Part shown: one piece after another, positions 1 to 6,138 of the stretch
How positions within the stretch are numbered: position 1 is the stretch's first letter
Layout of the letters: every line of letters starts with the position of its first letter
Assembly: GCA_946629405.1 (NCBI GenBank)
Contig: CAMOXW010000237.1
Location: 1-6,711, forward strand
Direction of reading: 5' to 3'
Length of the DNA: 6,711 nt
DNA from: an uncultured Ruminococcus sp.
GTDB taxonomy: Bacteria; Bacillota_A; Clostridia; Oscillospirales; Ruminococcaceae
Position numbers and translations under genes: made by a program
Notes under the pieces: model-generated
Seen by the model: only the letters and a program-made list of their open reading frames with translations
Told to the model about the DNA's origin: nothing
Database searches by the model: none

Positions 1-812
1 ACCTCATTGTAGCTGTCGTTGTACTGGAGAGCTATCTCCGCGAAGGAGTCGCCCTGAGTTCCCGAAATATAGATAACATCGCCGCTGAGTGACTCAAGTC
101 CTCTTGTGGCGTGGATATGCTCTACGAACTGACGGATACCGCCCTCATAGTGGAGAGTCTCGCTGATGGTATTGGCGCTGTCGCGCTTGTCAGAGAAGAT
201 TATCTTTATGCCTGCATTGAGGAAAGCCTGCTCACGGAGACGCTTCAGAAGCACCTCATAATCGTAGACAGTGCTCTCGAATATCTCATCGTCAGCCTTG
301 AACATTACGCTGGTACCTGTCTCCTTGGTATCGCCGATTATCTTCAGCTCCTCGTCGTAGTGACCGCGCTCGAAGCGCTGGAAGTAAACGTGCTCGCCGT
401 CCTTGACTGTGAGCTCCAGCCATGATGAAAGGGCATTTACTACCGAGGCGCCAACGCCGTGGAGACCGCCCGATACCTTATATCCGCCGCCGCCGAACTT
501 ACCGCCTGCGTGGAGTATGGTATAAACTACCGTAGCAGCTGAGATGCCCTCCTTTGGGTGGATGCCTACGGGGATTCCTCGTCCGTTATCGGAAACGCGG
601 ATGATATCTCCCTCAAGTATCTCGACGGTTATCTCTGTACAGTAGCCTGCAAGGGCTTCGTCGATGGAGTTGTCCACTATCTCGTAAACGAGGTGGTGGA
701 GTCCTCCGGGACCTGTGGAACCGATGTACATACCGGGTCTTTTGCGGACCGCTTCAAGTCCCTCCAAGACTTGTATGTCGTTTTCATCGTAATTGTTGTT
801 CTGCTGACTCAT
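1..812 (-). CDS. gyrB: DNA gyrase subunit B, N-terminal part (3' end outside window)
   Basis: GyrB is the ATPase subunit of DNA gyrase, the type IIA topoisomerase that introduces negative supercoils in an A2B2 complex with GyrA. I read 270 codons from ATG at 812-810; the gene leaves the window at base 1. Seen: the GHKL ATPase fold with the N-box [13 protein letters not shown] (residues 44-56; the expected catalytic Glu is E44 and the Mg-binding Asn is N48), the DNGRGIPV motif (75-82), the ATP-lid segment [15 protein letters not shown] (115-129), and GTSV near 166-169. The start is supported by GGAGG at 823-819, six bases upstream, and by the usual GyrB opening with [11 protein letters not shown] at 23-33. 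The transducer, TOPRIM and C-terminal parts are not in the window. GyrB rather than ParE is supported by the replication-gene context. The upstream neighbour is a transposase remnant whose stop codon overlaps this Shine-Dalgarno sequence. Confidence 0.97.
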   Translation of the reverse strand, partial: MSQQNNNYDENDIQVLEGLEAVRKRPGMYIGSTGPGGLHHLVYEIVDNSIDEALAGYCTEITVEILEGDIIRVSDNGRGIPVGIHPKEGISAATVVYTILHAGGKFGGGGYKVSGGLHGVGASVVNALSSWLELTVKDGEHVYFQRFERGHYDEELKIIGDTKETGTSVMFKADDEIFESTVYDYEVLLKRLREQAFLNAGIKIIFSDKRDSANTISETLHYEGGIRQFVEHIHATRGLESLSGDVIYISGTQGDSFAEIALQYNDSYNE

Positions 813-1008
813 GTTTTACCTCCAAAAATTCTGGTTGTATATGTCATTGACCCAATTTATGGGATTATTGTCAATGTAATTGCAGATCTCAAGGAATTCC
901 CTTTCATTGCGGATTATGTGGTCGTGAAATGACCTTTGCCACACTGAAAAACCTATCTGTTTCGTTGATATCGTCTTTAATCCATTGATTATCTGATTAA
1001 CGGATTTT

Positions 1009-1035
1009 GTAGGGGAGGCCGCCCCCGGCCTCCCG
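1009..1035 (+). repeat. REP-like palindrome, copy A, inside the transposase gene
   Basis: A perfect 9-bp inverted repeat, GGGAGGCCG (1013-1021) and CGGCCTCCC (1026-1034), with a CCCC loop and a GTAG lead at 1009-1012. The same 27-base unit occurs in the opposite orientation at 1188-1214, with one difference in the loop. On the gene strand it is read in frame as a Gly/Pro/Ala-rich stretch (GGRPGAASPT) between the HUH motif and the C-terminal Tyr region. Whether it recurs elsewhere in the genome cannot be seen here. Confidence 0.8.
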
Positions 1036-1187
1036 CCGTTTTCCGTCTCATAATCCGAAATGAACAATATCATGTGTATATGATCCGGCATTATAACATA
1101 TTTTTCGACAGAAACTTATTTATATATATCGTTGATCATAATAATATTATTATTTACGATTTTTCCAATTTCTGTTAATCTCACATT

Positions 1188-1214
1188 CGGGAGGCCGAGG
1201 GCGGCCTCCCCTAC
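1188..1214 (-). repeat. REP-like palindrome, copy B, inverted relative to copy A
   Basis: The reverse complement of this stretch matches copy A at 26 of 27 positions; the single change is C to T in the four-base loop. Stem arms are 1189-1197 and 1202-1210. On the gene strand it is translated in frame as VGEAALGLP (transposase residues 45-53), upstream of the premature stop. The intact 9-bp arms in both copies mean the palindromes have not decayed although the gene is broken. Confidence 0.8.
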
Positions 1215-1347
1215 ACATTGGGGATCTTCTGTTATTTCGGAAAAATAATGATTCCTGTTTTTGGCACATATGGTTATAAAATACATTCCGTTAGATGAAT
1301 AATCATAGTTTTTCAATCTGATATATTTCCGTGTATGCCCTTCCATT

Positions 1348-1608
1348 TCAGAACCCTCCGCCATTTTTCAGGCGCTTACGCAGTGTAGCTGCCGAGAGCT
1401 GGGAGATATATACCCTTTCGCTGCCGTTCTTCACTGTTATTATGAAGCTTTTCGGCATCTCATAGGTTGTGTATATACAGTGATGTTCCTTTTCGGCACG
1501 TTCAAGGAGCTTCTTGGTACACTTTTCAACAGTTGTGTTCTCAATGTCGAAAATCCCCACAACGTCCCTGACGTCCACGGAGTAATTATTCCCTATGTGC
1601 AGATACAT
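1348..1608 (-). CDS. remB: RemB-like regulator (DUF370 family)
   Basis: An 86-residue protein of the DUF370/RemB (YaaB) family. In Bacillus subtilis, RemA and RemB affect extracellular-matrix gene expression; the role in this organism is not shown by the sequence. The opening [20 protein letters not shown] (1-20) and the central block MPKSFIITVKNGSERVYISQ (51-70), followed by LSAATLRKR, are family-typical, and the length is usual. The start at ATG 1608 is preferred to a start at 1626 because GGAGG (1619-1615) lies six bases upstream and the family begins MYxHxG. The gene overlaps the 3' end of recF by 23 bases, suggesting coupled translation. Its own 3' end (GGCGGAGGGTTC then TGA) supplies the Shine-Dalgarno of the following transposase gene. 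Position between recF and gyrB is the standard place for remB in Firmicutes. Confidence 0.9.
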   Translation of the reverse strand: MYLHIGNNYSVDVRDVVGIFDIENTTVEKCTKKLLERAEKEHHCIYTTYEMPKSFIITVKNGSERVYISQLSAATLRKRLKNGGGF

Positions 1609-2734
1609 TTTCTTCCTCCTCCACAACGCTTCCGCCGCTTATCCTGAGAATTTTTCCCTTTATCTCGGGAAGAAGTGCATTTTCGTTTGGTGTGGTTATG
1701 AATACCTGCATATCTTTTATCATATCGAATACGAACCTCTGACGGCTCTCGTCAAGCTCCCCCATTACGTCATCAAGAAATATGACGGGAGCTTCCTTTG
1801 AACGCTGCATGAATATCTCAGCCTGAGCCAGCTTCATGACCAGCGCGGCACTTTTTATCTGTCCCTGCGAGCCGTAGTCCTTGGCGCTGACGCCGTTTAT
1901 CTTTATGAGTATCTCATCGCGGTTCACACCTGCATGGGTGCTTCCCGTTCTGATGTCATAATCCGAGGTCTCTTTCAGCTTCCTGTAATACTGCTCATAA
2001 GCTTCCTCGCCGCAGGGCTTTTCAAAGTCCTCGGGTCTGAAAACATTTGACTTGTACTCCAGTTCAAGCTCCTCTGTTCCTCCCGATATAGTGCGGTAAA
2101 GTCTGCCGCAGATACCGTTGAACTTTTCTATATACTCATGGCGCATATAGGAGATGACTGCTCCCTCACGGGAAGCCTGTCTGTCCCATACATCAAGGAT
2201 GCCCCTTTCGGTATTTCCCTGCATTATGCCTTTGAGGAGCGCATTGCGCTGGTTCATGATGGCGTTGTTCTTGTTGATGTGCATGACAAAGACGGGATTG
2301 AGCTGTGAAGCTGCCATATCCACGAAGTTACGCCTTTTTTCGGGCGAACCCTTTATTATATCCACATCGTCGGGGATAAAGGCAATGCACTTGAAAACAT
2401 CAAAGAGTGCCCTTGTTCCCTTTTGTTTTACGCCGTTGAGAGTTATATTCTTGCTGTTTGCGGCGCTTCTGGTCATCTCAAAGGTTATCTTCTGTTCGCG
2501 GACGCTGTCCATGATCTTGACCTTTGACTCCATACGGCTGCCGCCGAGGCAGATATAGTCCTTTTCCTTCGAGCCGCGGAAGCTCTTGCAGCCCGAAAGT
2601 ATCCACATGGCTTCAAGAAGATTGGTCTTTCCCTGAGCATTTGGACCCACTATGATATTATATTTCGGGTCGGGAGCAAATGATATGCCGCTCAGGTTCT
2701 TGAAGCCGTCAATGTCGGCGTAGGTGACTATCAC
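1586..2734 (-). CDS. recF: DNA replication and repair protein RecF
   Basis: RecF is an SMC/ABC-type ATPase that, with RecO and RecR, helps load RecA at single-strand gaps and stalled forks. The protein is 382 residues, slightly longer than typical (about 360-370). Seen in order: Walker [10 protein letters not shown] (30-38), an ABC-signature-like segment [20 protein letters not shown] (287-306), Walker B VIFLDDV (317-323, D321/D322) and the D-loop ELD (326-328). The extra length is an acidic C-terminal tail ([13 protein letters not shown]), part of which overlaps the remB start. The start codon is GTG (2734-2732), sharing four bases with the yaaA stop (GTGA), so translation is probably coupled to yaaA. 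GTG rather than a later ATG is supported by the N-terminal strand leading into Walker A at the usual distance. Confidence 0.97.
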   Translation of the reverse strand: MIVTYADIDGFKNLSGISFAPDPKYNIIVGPNAQGKTNLLEAMWILSGCKSFRGSKEKDYICLGGSRMESKVKIMDSVREQKITFEMTRSAANSKNITLNGVKQKGTRALFDVFKCIAFIPDDVDIIKGSPEKRRNFVDMAASQLNPVFVMHINKNNAIMNQRNALLKGIMQGNTERGILDVWDRQASREGAVISYMRHEYIEKFNGICGRLYRTISGGTEELELEYKSNVFRPEDFEKPCGEEAYEQYYRKLKETSDYDIRTGSTHAGVNRDEILIKINGVSAKDYGSQGQIKSAALVMKLAQAEIFMQRSKEAPVIFLDDVMGELDESRQRFVFDMIKDMQVFITTPNENALLPEIKGKILRISGGSVVEEEENVSAHRE

Positions 2735-2943
2735 TCTACGATTACCTCTTGACCGTCCAGCTCTACTCTGTCACCGGGGCGTATCTTCTTGCCTCTCATG
2801 GTGCAGACCTCTCCGTTCACGAGGACCTCTCCGTCCTGTATGAGCTGCTTTGCCTCTCCGCCCGAGCCCACAAGTGAAGCGAATTTCAGGAGCGCATCCA
2901 GCTTTATGAACTCAGTGGTTATTTTTATCCTGTTTTCGGGCAT
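2731..2943 (-). CDS. yaaA: S4-domain protein YaaA (RNA-binding-like), between dnaN and recF
   Basis: A 70-residue protein with an S4-like fold. The core is [20 protein letters not shown] (12-31), then a segment matching the S4 pattern AKxLIxxGxVxVNG at 31-44 ([14 protein letters not shown]), RGKKIRPGD (50-58) and a C-terminal beta segment. It belongs to the small YaaA/YbcJ-type S4 family found next to recF in Firmicutes; RNA binding is expected from the fold but the molecular role is not established. ATG 2943 is chosen over the in-frame GTG 2952, because that GTG is itself part of the Shine-Dalgarno GAGGTG (2955-2950), and the ATG follows at normal spacing. The stop overlaps the recF GTG by four bases. 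No clear own promoter is visible in the 132-bp gap upstream, so transcription probably comes from dnaN or further up. Confidence 0.92.
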   Translation of the reverse strand: MPENRIKITTEFIKLDALLKFASLVGSGGEAKQLIQDGEVLVNGEVCTMRGKKIRPGDRVELDGQEVIVE

Positions 2944-3014
2944 ATATATCACCTCTTACGGTAGAATACTTAAATAGCGGAACAAAAAACGATACATTCT
3001 GTACCTTGCTAAAG

Positions 3015-3063
3015 GGCTGAAACATGACTTCAGCTGCTCATACAGCAGCTGGAAGTTTCAGCC
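3015..3063 (-). other. Large imperfect hairpin between dnaN and yaaA (possible attenuator or processing site)
   Basis: The outer arms GGCTGAAAC (3015-3023) and GTTTCAGCC (3055-3063) are a perfect 9-bp inverted repeat. Inside it a second 8-bp stem forms from CAGCTGCT (3031-3038) and AGCAGCTG (3044-3051) around CATAC. It begins 13 bases after the dnaN stop on the transcribed strand. No T-run follows directly on that strand (next bases CTTTAGC); a T6 tract appears only some 25 bases later. It is therefore not a textbook intrinsic terminator, but it could reduce read-through into yaaA-recF or protect the dnaN 3' end. Confidence 0.55.
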
Positions 3064-3075
3064 ATTCCGCAGCTC

Positions 3076-4182
3076 TCAGTTCTTGAGCTGTATGGGCATT
3101 ACAAGGAATATGAAGCTTTCGCCCTCGAGAGGAAGTATCTCGATGACCTTCATTGCGCCGTTGAAGCGTATACGCACCTTGTCGCCCTCCGCAGCACGGA
3201 GCGCATCCAGAATGAGCTTGTTATTGAAGCCGATAGTAACGGTCTCGCCCGAAATATCGGCGGAAATTGCGTCGTTAATCTTACCGATGCCTGTCTTGCA
3301 GCTTATCTTCATTACGCCGTTGCCGACCTCGCAGCGGATAGGCGACTTGTTCTTGTCGTCGATAAGCAGGGAGCAGCGCTCGAGACAGGTGGAGAAATCC
3401 CTCTTGCTGATGATGACCTCTGTCTTGCAGCCGCTGGGGATGCTGAGCTTGTAGTTATGGAAAACGCCCTCGAGAAGTCTGGATATAACGAAAACGTTGC
3501 CTATCTCGAAGATAATGTGTCTGTCATTGGTGCAGACTGTACAGAGCTTTTCGTCATCGTCGTCCTTGATAAGTGTTGACACTTCAAGGAGAGCCTTTTT
3601 CGGAACTACGAAGTGATACTTTTCTGTGCAGTCGGTGAGCTCGCTTCTGATCGCGAGTCTGAAACCGTCGATAGCTACCATATTGAAGCTTCCCTCCTCG
3701 ATATCGAAAAGCTCACCTGTGAGAACAGGCTTGCTCTCATTGAGAGAAGCAGCATAGCTGGTCATATTTATCATTGATTTGAGTATGCTCTGCTTTACGG
3801 AGAAGCTTCTTGCGGAGTCAACCTTGGGAAGCTCGGGATATTCGTTTGCTGACATTGCGGGGAAGCTGCATTCCGTAGCGCTGCATGAGATGGTGATAAC
3901 GAGGTTTTCGTCGATAGCGAAGGTTATCTCATCTCCCGACATACGTCTTGTGAACTCACTGAAAAGTCTTGCACTTACTACGAATTCGCCTTCTCCCTCA
4001 GTGCTTGCACCGATAGAGGTACGGATACCCATTTCAAGGTTATAGGCGGTAAGCTCCACGCTTCCCTCGGATACGCGGACCTTTATGCCCTCGAGAGCGG
4101 GAATGGTGGATTTCTGTGAAACAGCTCTTGAGACATTTCCTATAGCCTCGCTGATCTCTGTTTTATTGCAGATGAATTTCAT
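3076..4182 (-). CDS. dnaN: DNA polymerase III beta subunit (sliding clamp)
   Basis: The beta clamp dimerises into a ring around DNA and tethers polymerase III and many repair proteins. It is 368 residues, the usual length, with the three-domain clamp pattern. Seen: MKFICNKTEISEAIGNVSRA (1-20), STIPALEGIKV (25-35), KPVLTGELFDI (151-161), VAIDGFRLAIR (169-179), and the C-terminal VMPIQL (361-366), corresponding to the VMPxRL segment that lines the partner-binding pocket. The start at ATG 4182 is set by GGAGG eight bases upstream and by the family N-terminus. The frame stays open upstream to 4392, but that stretch is low-complexity, unlike any clamp, and lies in origin DNA. A 482-bp gap separates it from dnaA; I found no convincing sigma-A promoter there, so dnaN may be read from the dnaA promoter, from a poorly conserved one, or both. 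Confidence 0.97.
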   Translation of the reverse strand: MKFICNKTEISEAIGNVSRAVSQKSTIPALEGIKVRVSEGSVELTAYNLEMGIRTSIGASTEGEGEFVVSARLFSEFTRRMSGDEITFAIDENLVITISCSATECSFPAMSANEYPELPKVDSARSFSVKQSILKSMINMTSYAASLNESKPVLTGELFDIEEGSFNMVAIDGFRLAIRSELTDCTEKYHFVVPKKALLEVSTLIKDDDDEKLCTVCTNDRHIIFEIGNVFVISRLLEGVFHNYKLSIPSGCKTEVIISKRDFSTCLERCSLLIDDKNKSPIRCEVGNGVMKISCKTGIGKINDAISADISGETVTIGFNNKLILDALRAAEGDKVRIRFNGAMKVIEILPLEGESFIFLVMPIQLKN

Positions 4183-4210
4183 TGTATAAGCCTCCGTGAT
4201 ATCTTGGCTG

Positions 4211-4258
4211 TGATAAGATAAGCTAAGATAAGAATAAATAATATTGTTGTTGTTATTG
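4211..4258. other. AT-rich tract with a 10-bp-spaced direct repeat upstream of dnaN (possible unwinding element)
   Basis: TAAGATAAG occurs at 4214-4222 and again at 4224-4232, a 10-bp period, followed by AATAAATAATATTGTTG. Nearly the whole 48 bp is A/T. AT-rich tracts next to DnaA-box clusters often serve as duplex-unwinding elements, but the strict DnaA-trio pattern is not evident here. The assignment is tentative. Confidence 0.3.
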
Positions 4259-4518
4259 TGTCGGTGGAAAAGTTGGAACAGGCGCTTTTTGAAGATATAC
4301 GCCGCAAAGCTCGTCCACATGGCACTGTTGTGAAATTTTTGAAATGGGGGAAAAGCTGTGAGCCTGTCCGTTTTTGTGTGAAAAAGGTTCAAGGCTGTGG
4401 AGTTGAAAAGGAAAAAAAGTTGAGAAAAAAGTGGAAAACGGAATATTGAAATATTTTTTAGCGTAAAATTTCACAATGATGTTGAGTGTTGAAAGTTGTC
4501 CGTGTTGAAATGATATCC

Positions 4519-4556
4519 GACAGCTCCGGTCAGTAAAGGCGGACTGTCTTTTTCTT
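4519..4556 (+). terminator. Terminator-like hairpin on the plus strand, with no plus-strand gene upstream
   Basis: GACAG (4519-4523) pairs with CTGTC (4544-4548), and TCCG (4525-4528) pairs with CGGA (4540-4543), with one bulged C at 4524 and an 11-base loop. A T-tract TTTTTCTT (4549-4556) follows directly. This is the form of a rho-independent terminator reading left to right. On the minus strand, along which dnaA and dnaN are transcribed, no T-run follows the stem. I found no annotated plus-strand transcript for it to end. Confidence 0.5.
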
Positions 4557-4604
4557 ATCGGGGATAATTTCAGACGGGAATTTTCAGAATAGTTTTTAAC
4601 ACTC

Positions 4605-4639
4605 TGTTGAAAACTGTGTGGAATGAGCAGTTTTCAACA
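4605..4639. repeat. Perfect 12-bp inverted repeat made of two opposed DnaA-box-like sites
   Basis: TGTTGAAAACTG (4605-4616) and CAGTTTTCAACA (4628-4639) are exact reverse complements with 11 bases between them. The outer nine bases of each arm are the local DnaA-box consensus. It lies 26 bp downstream of the dnaA stop. As RNA from dnaA it could fold, but no T-run follows on that strand, so a role as paired DnaA sites is preferred over a terminator. Confidence 0.7.
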
Positions 4640-4664
4640 TTTTTAACGTTGACCGCAGGTTGAC

Positions 4665-6035
4665 TCAGACCTTGCTCTTGTCCTTGATATTCTTGATGAT
4701 ATCGTTTACAAGGTTCTTCAGGTTTGAGTCCTTTTCCATCGACTCTGTAACGCTTGTTACCGAGTAAACGATGGTGGAGTGGTCTCTGCCGCCGAACTCC
4801 GTACCGATGGAGGCAAGGGGCATCTGTGTTATCTCGCGGACAACGTAGATAGCTACCTTACGGGCAGTAGATATCTGTGCGGAACGCTTGCTGGAGCGCA
4901 GATCCTCGGGAGATACGCCGTATACTGTGGATACCTCTGAGATGATCTTCTCAACGGTGATGGGTATAGGCTGCTCGTCTGCAAGGACGTCGCGCATAAC
5001 GCTCTGAGCCATGGATATAGTTATGGGGCTTCCTGCGAAGTGGTTGAGAGCCTTCAGGCGGACAACTGCGCCCTCAAGCTGTCTGATGTTGGATTTCAGG
5101 CGGTTAGCCATGAATTCTGCTACCTCGCTGGGCATTTTAAGCTCAAGAAGCTCGGATTTTCTGTTGATGATAGCAAGTCTTGTCTCGTAATCGGGGGCAG
5201 AGATATCTGCGATGAGACCGCCCTCGAAACGGGTGCGGAGACGCTCCTCAAGAGTAACCAGCTCCTTGGGGGGCTTATCCGACGTGATGACGATCTGCTT
5301 GCCCTCCTGATGGAGCTTGTAGAAGGTATGGAAGAACTCCTCCTGCATACGCTCTCTTGTGGAGAAGAACTGGATATCGTCGATGAGGAGTATATCAGCG
5401 TTTCTGTACTTGTTGTGGAAGTCGGAGATAGTGCCTTTATTGAGGGCATTTACCAGATCGCTTCCGAAGGTCTCGCTGGTAACGTATACGATGTTGAAGT
5501 CGGGGTGATTTTTCCTTACATCGTTGGCGATAGCCGTGATGAGGTGGGTCTTTCCCATTCCCGAGGGTCCGTAAATGAACAGCGGATTATAGTCGGGAAC
5601 GTCCTTTGTTCCACAGTTCTTTGCCACTGATTTACTGCAGGCAAGAGCGAACTCGTTGGAACGTCCCTCGATGAATGTATCGAAGGTATAGTCGTAATTA
5701 GCGAATTTATATGACTGTTCAAGCTCTGCGTGCTTTTGCTCGAGCTCTGCGTCAGTGGGAACCTTGATCTTTTCGGGCTCGTCGGATTCAACATTGATGG
5801 TGATGCTGACATTGAGACCGAGAACGTTGAAGAATGCGTCCTTGACAGCATTGGCATATGAGTTCATTACAATATTCTTCTGGAAATCAGTCTGCACGCT
5901 GAAAATAGCCTCGGAACCGTTGAAATCCACAGGCACAAGAGGATCTATCCATGTCTTGATGCCGATCTCGGGTATTGTTCCGTTCTCGAGGCAGTAGCTC
6001 TTTACTTTCTCAAAAACCTCGTCAAATGAATTCAT
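4665..6035 (-). CDS. dnaA: Chromosomal replication initiator protein DnaA
   Basis: DnaA is the AAA+ initiator that binds DnaA boxes, oligomerises with ATP and opens the origin. It is 456 residues. Domain I spans about 1-82 (FDEVFEKVKSYC, then TWIDPLVPV at 28-36). A short charged linker (about 83-107) contains a repeated AELEQ (96-100 and 103-107). Domain III has FDTFIEGRSNEFA (118-130), Walker A GPSGMGKT (156-163), Walker B ILLIDD (215-220), the arginine-rich RLRTRF (265-270) and a sensor-2 segment NIRQLEGA (316-323). Domain IV has YGVSPEDLRSSKRS (372-385) and the DnaA signature GGRDHSTI (415-422). The start at ATG 6035 has GGAGG five bases upstream. An upstream in-frame ATG at 6110 lies inside the promoter -10 region and is rejected. 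Its own upstream and downstream DNA carry the origin boxes, so autoregulation is likely. Confidence 0.98.
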   Translation of the reverse strand: MNSFDEVFEKVKSYCLENGTIPEIGIKTWIDPLVPVDFNGSEAIFSVQTDFQKNIVMNSYANAVKDAFFNVLGLNVSITINVESDEPEKIKVPTDAELEQKHAELEQSYKFANYDYTFDTFIEGRSNEFALACSKSVAKNCGTKDVPDYNPLFIYGPSGMGKTHLITAIANDVRKNHPDFNIVYVTSETFGSDLVNALNKGTISDFHNKYRNADILLIDDIQFFSTRERMQEEFFHTFYKLHQEGKQIVITSDKPPKELVTLEERLRTRFEGGLIADISAPDYETRLAIINRKSELLELKMPSEVAEFMANRLKSNIRQLEGAVVRLKALNHFAGSPITISMAQSVMRDVLADEQPIPITVEKIISEVSTVYGVSPEDLRSSKRSAQISTARKVAIYVVREITQMPLASIGTEFGGRDHSTIVYSVTSVTESMEKDSNLKNLVNDIIKNIKDKSKV

Positions 6036-6109
6036 AATAACCTCCGAATGTATGTAAGTATAGTTGGAGAAAAAAATACCGTGCTCTCCTATTAATAATA
6101 TATAAGACA

Positions 6110-6138
6110 ATTATACCATATCCCGTTGAAAAAAGCAA
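6110..6138 (-). promoter_or_regulatory. dnaA promoter with a DnaA-box-like site in the spacer
   Basis: Reading toward dnaA, the -35 is TTGCTT (6138-6133), the spacer is 17 bases, and the -10 is TATAAT (6115-6110) preceded by TGG, which gives an extended -10. Transcription should begin near 6103, leaving a leader of about 68 bases to the ATG. The spacer starts with TTTTCAACG (6132-6124), one base from the local DnaA-box consensus TTTTCAACA, so DnaA binding would directly cover the promoter. The weak -35 and strong extended -10 fit a regulated promoter. Confidence 0.75.

Larger units (their letters stand above)
816..1346 (-). pseudogene. REP-associated tyrosine transposase (RAYT, Y1/HUH family), interrupted by one in-frame stop
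   Basis: This is a COG1943-type Y1 transposase of the REP-associated group, related to IS200/IS605 TnpA. These single-strand HUH nucleases are thought to mobilise short palindromes. One frame runs from ATG 1346 to TAA 818-816 and is 176 residues if the stop is counted as a position. The only interruption is TAA at 1118-1116 (codon 77); the eight codons after it lead in frame into the HUH motif. Seen: RKYIRLKNYDYSSNGMYFIT (6-25), MPDHIHMI (86-93, with HUH H89/H91), WQRSFHDHIIRNE (136-148), and NYIDNNPINW (156-165), whose Y157 is the likely nucleophile by family analogy. The start at 1346 is chosen over ATG 1364 because GGAGGG (1359-1354) lies seven bases upstream and family proteins open at about this point. 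Translation would end at residue 76, before the HUH motif, so the product should be inactive. The gene sits one base after remB and three bases before gyrB. Confidence 0.88.
4263..4648. other. oriC: Origin half: DnaA-box-like cluster between dnaN and dnaA
   Basis: This region holds repeated 9-mers close to TGTTGAAAA or TGTGGAAAA (reverse TTTTCAACA or TTTTCCACA), variants of the DnaA box TGTGGATAA. Sites seen: GGTGGAAAA 4263-4271, TGTGAAAAA 4377-4385, AGTTGAAAA 4401-4409, AGTGGAAAA 4430-4438, TGTTGAAAG 4487-4495, TGTTGAAAT 4503-4511, TTTTTAACA 4593-4601, TGTTGAAAA 4605-4613, TTTTCAACA 4631-4639 and TTTTTAACG 4640-4648. The last four fall within 56 bp. No gene is supported in the 482-bp dnaN-dnaA gap. 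Box clusters on both sides of dnaA are known for bipartite Firmicute origins; that each site binds DnaA is inference. Confidence 0.75.

Noticed and set aside
558..932. Plus-strand open frame opposite gyrB and the transposase
   Set aside because: It is antisense to the GHKL ATPase domain and runs across two unrelated genes, with no recognisable domain.
1092..1115. Extended -10-like TGTTATAAT inside the transposase, possible gyrB promoter
   Set aside because: No -35 at suitable spacing (TAAGTT region only) and it lies far upstream of gyrB; coincidence in AT-rich coding sequence is as likely.
1116..1118. Programmed stop-codon read-through or recoding of the transposase
   Set aside because: No adjacent recoding signal or conserved structure is visible at the TAA; a simple nonsense change explains it.
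4211..4245. DnaA-trio element next to the AT-rich repeat
   Set aside because: The required run of consecutive trinucleotides could not be read on either strand without breaks.
4183..4392. Upstream in-frame extension of dnaN to an ATG at 4392
   Set aside because: It has no resemblance to a clamp, consists of Phe/His/Asn-rich low-complexity sequence in origin DNA, and the ATG at 4182 has a good Shine-Dalgarno and the family N-terminus.
4253..4474. Short minus-strand frame in the dnaN-dnaA gap
   Set aside because: It has low-complexity Phe/Ser/Pro content, no Shine-Dalgarno, and overlaps the DnaA-box cluster.
5040..5630. Long plus-strand open frame opposite dnaA (196 residues)
   Set aside because: It lies antisense within a clearly conserved dnaA and shows no family features; it is a codon-bias shadow.
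6036..6110. Upstream in-frame extension of dnaA to an ATG at 6110
   Set aside because: This ATG lies at the -10 hexamer, upstream of the predicted transcription start; the ATG at 6035 has GGAGG five bases before it.
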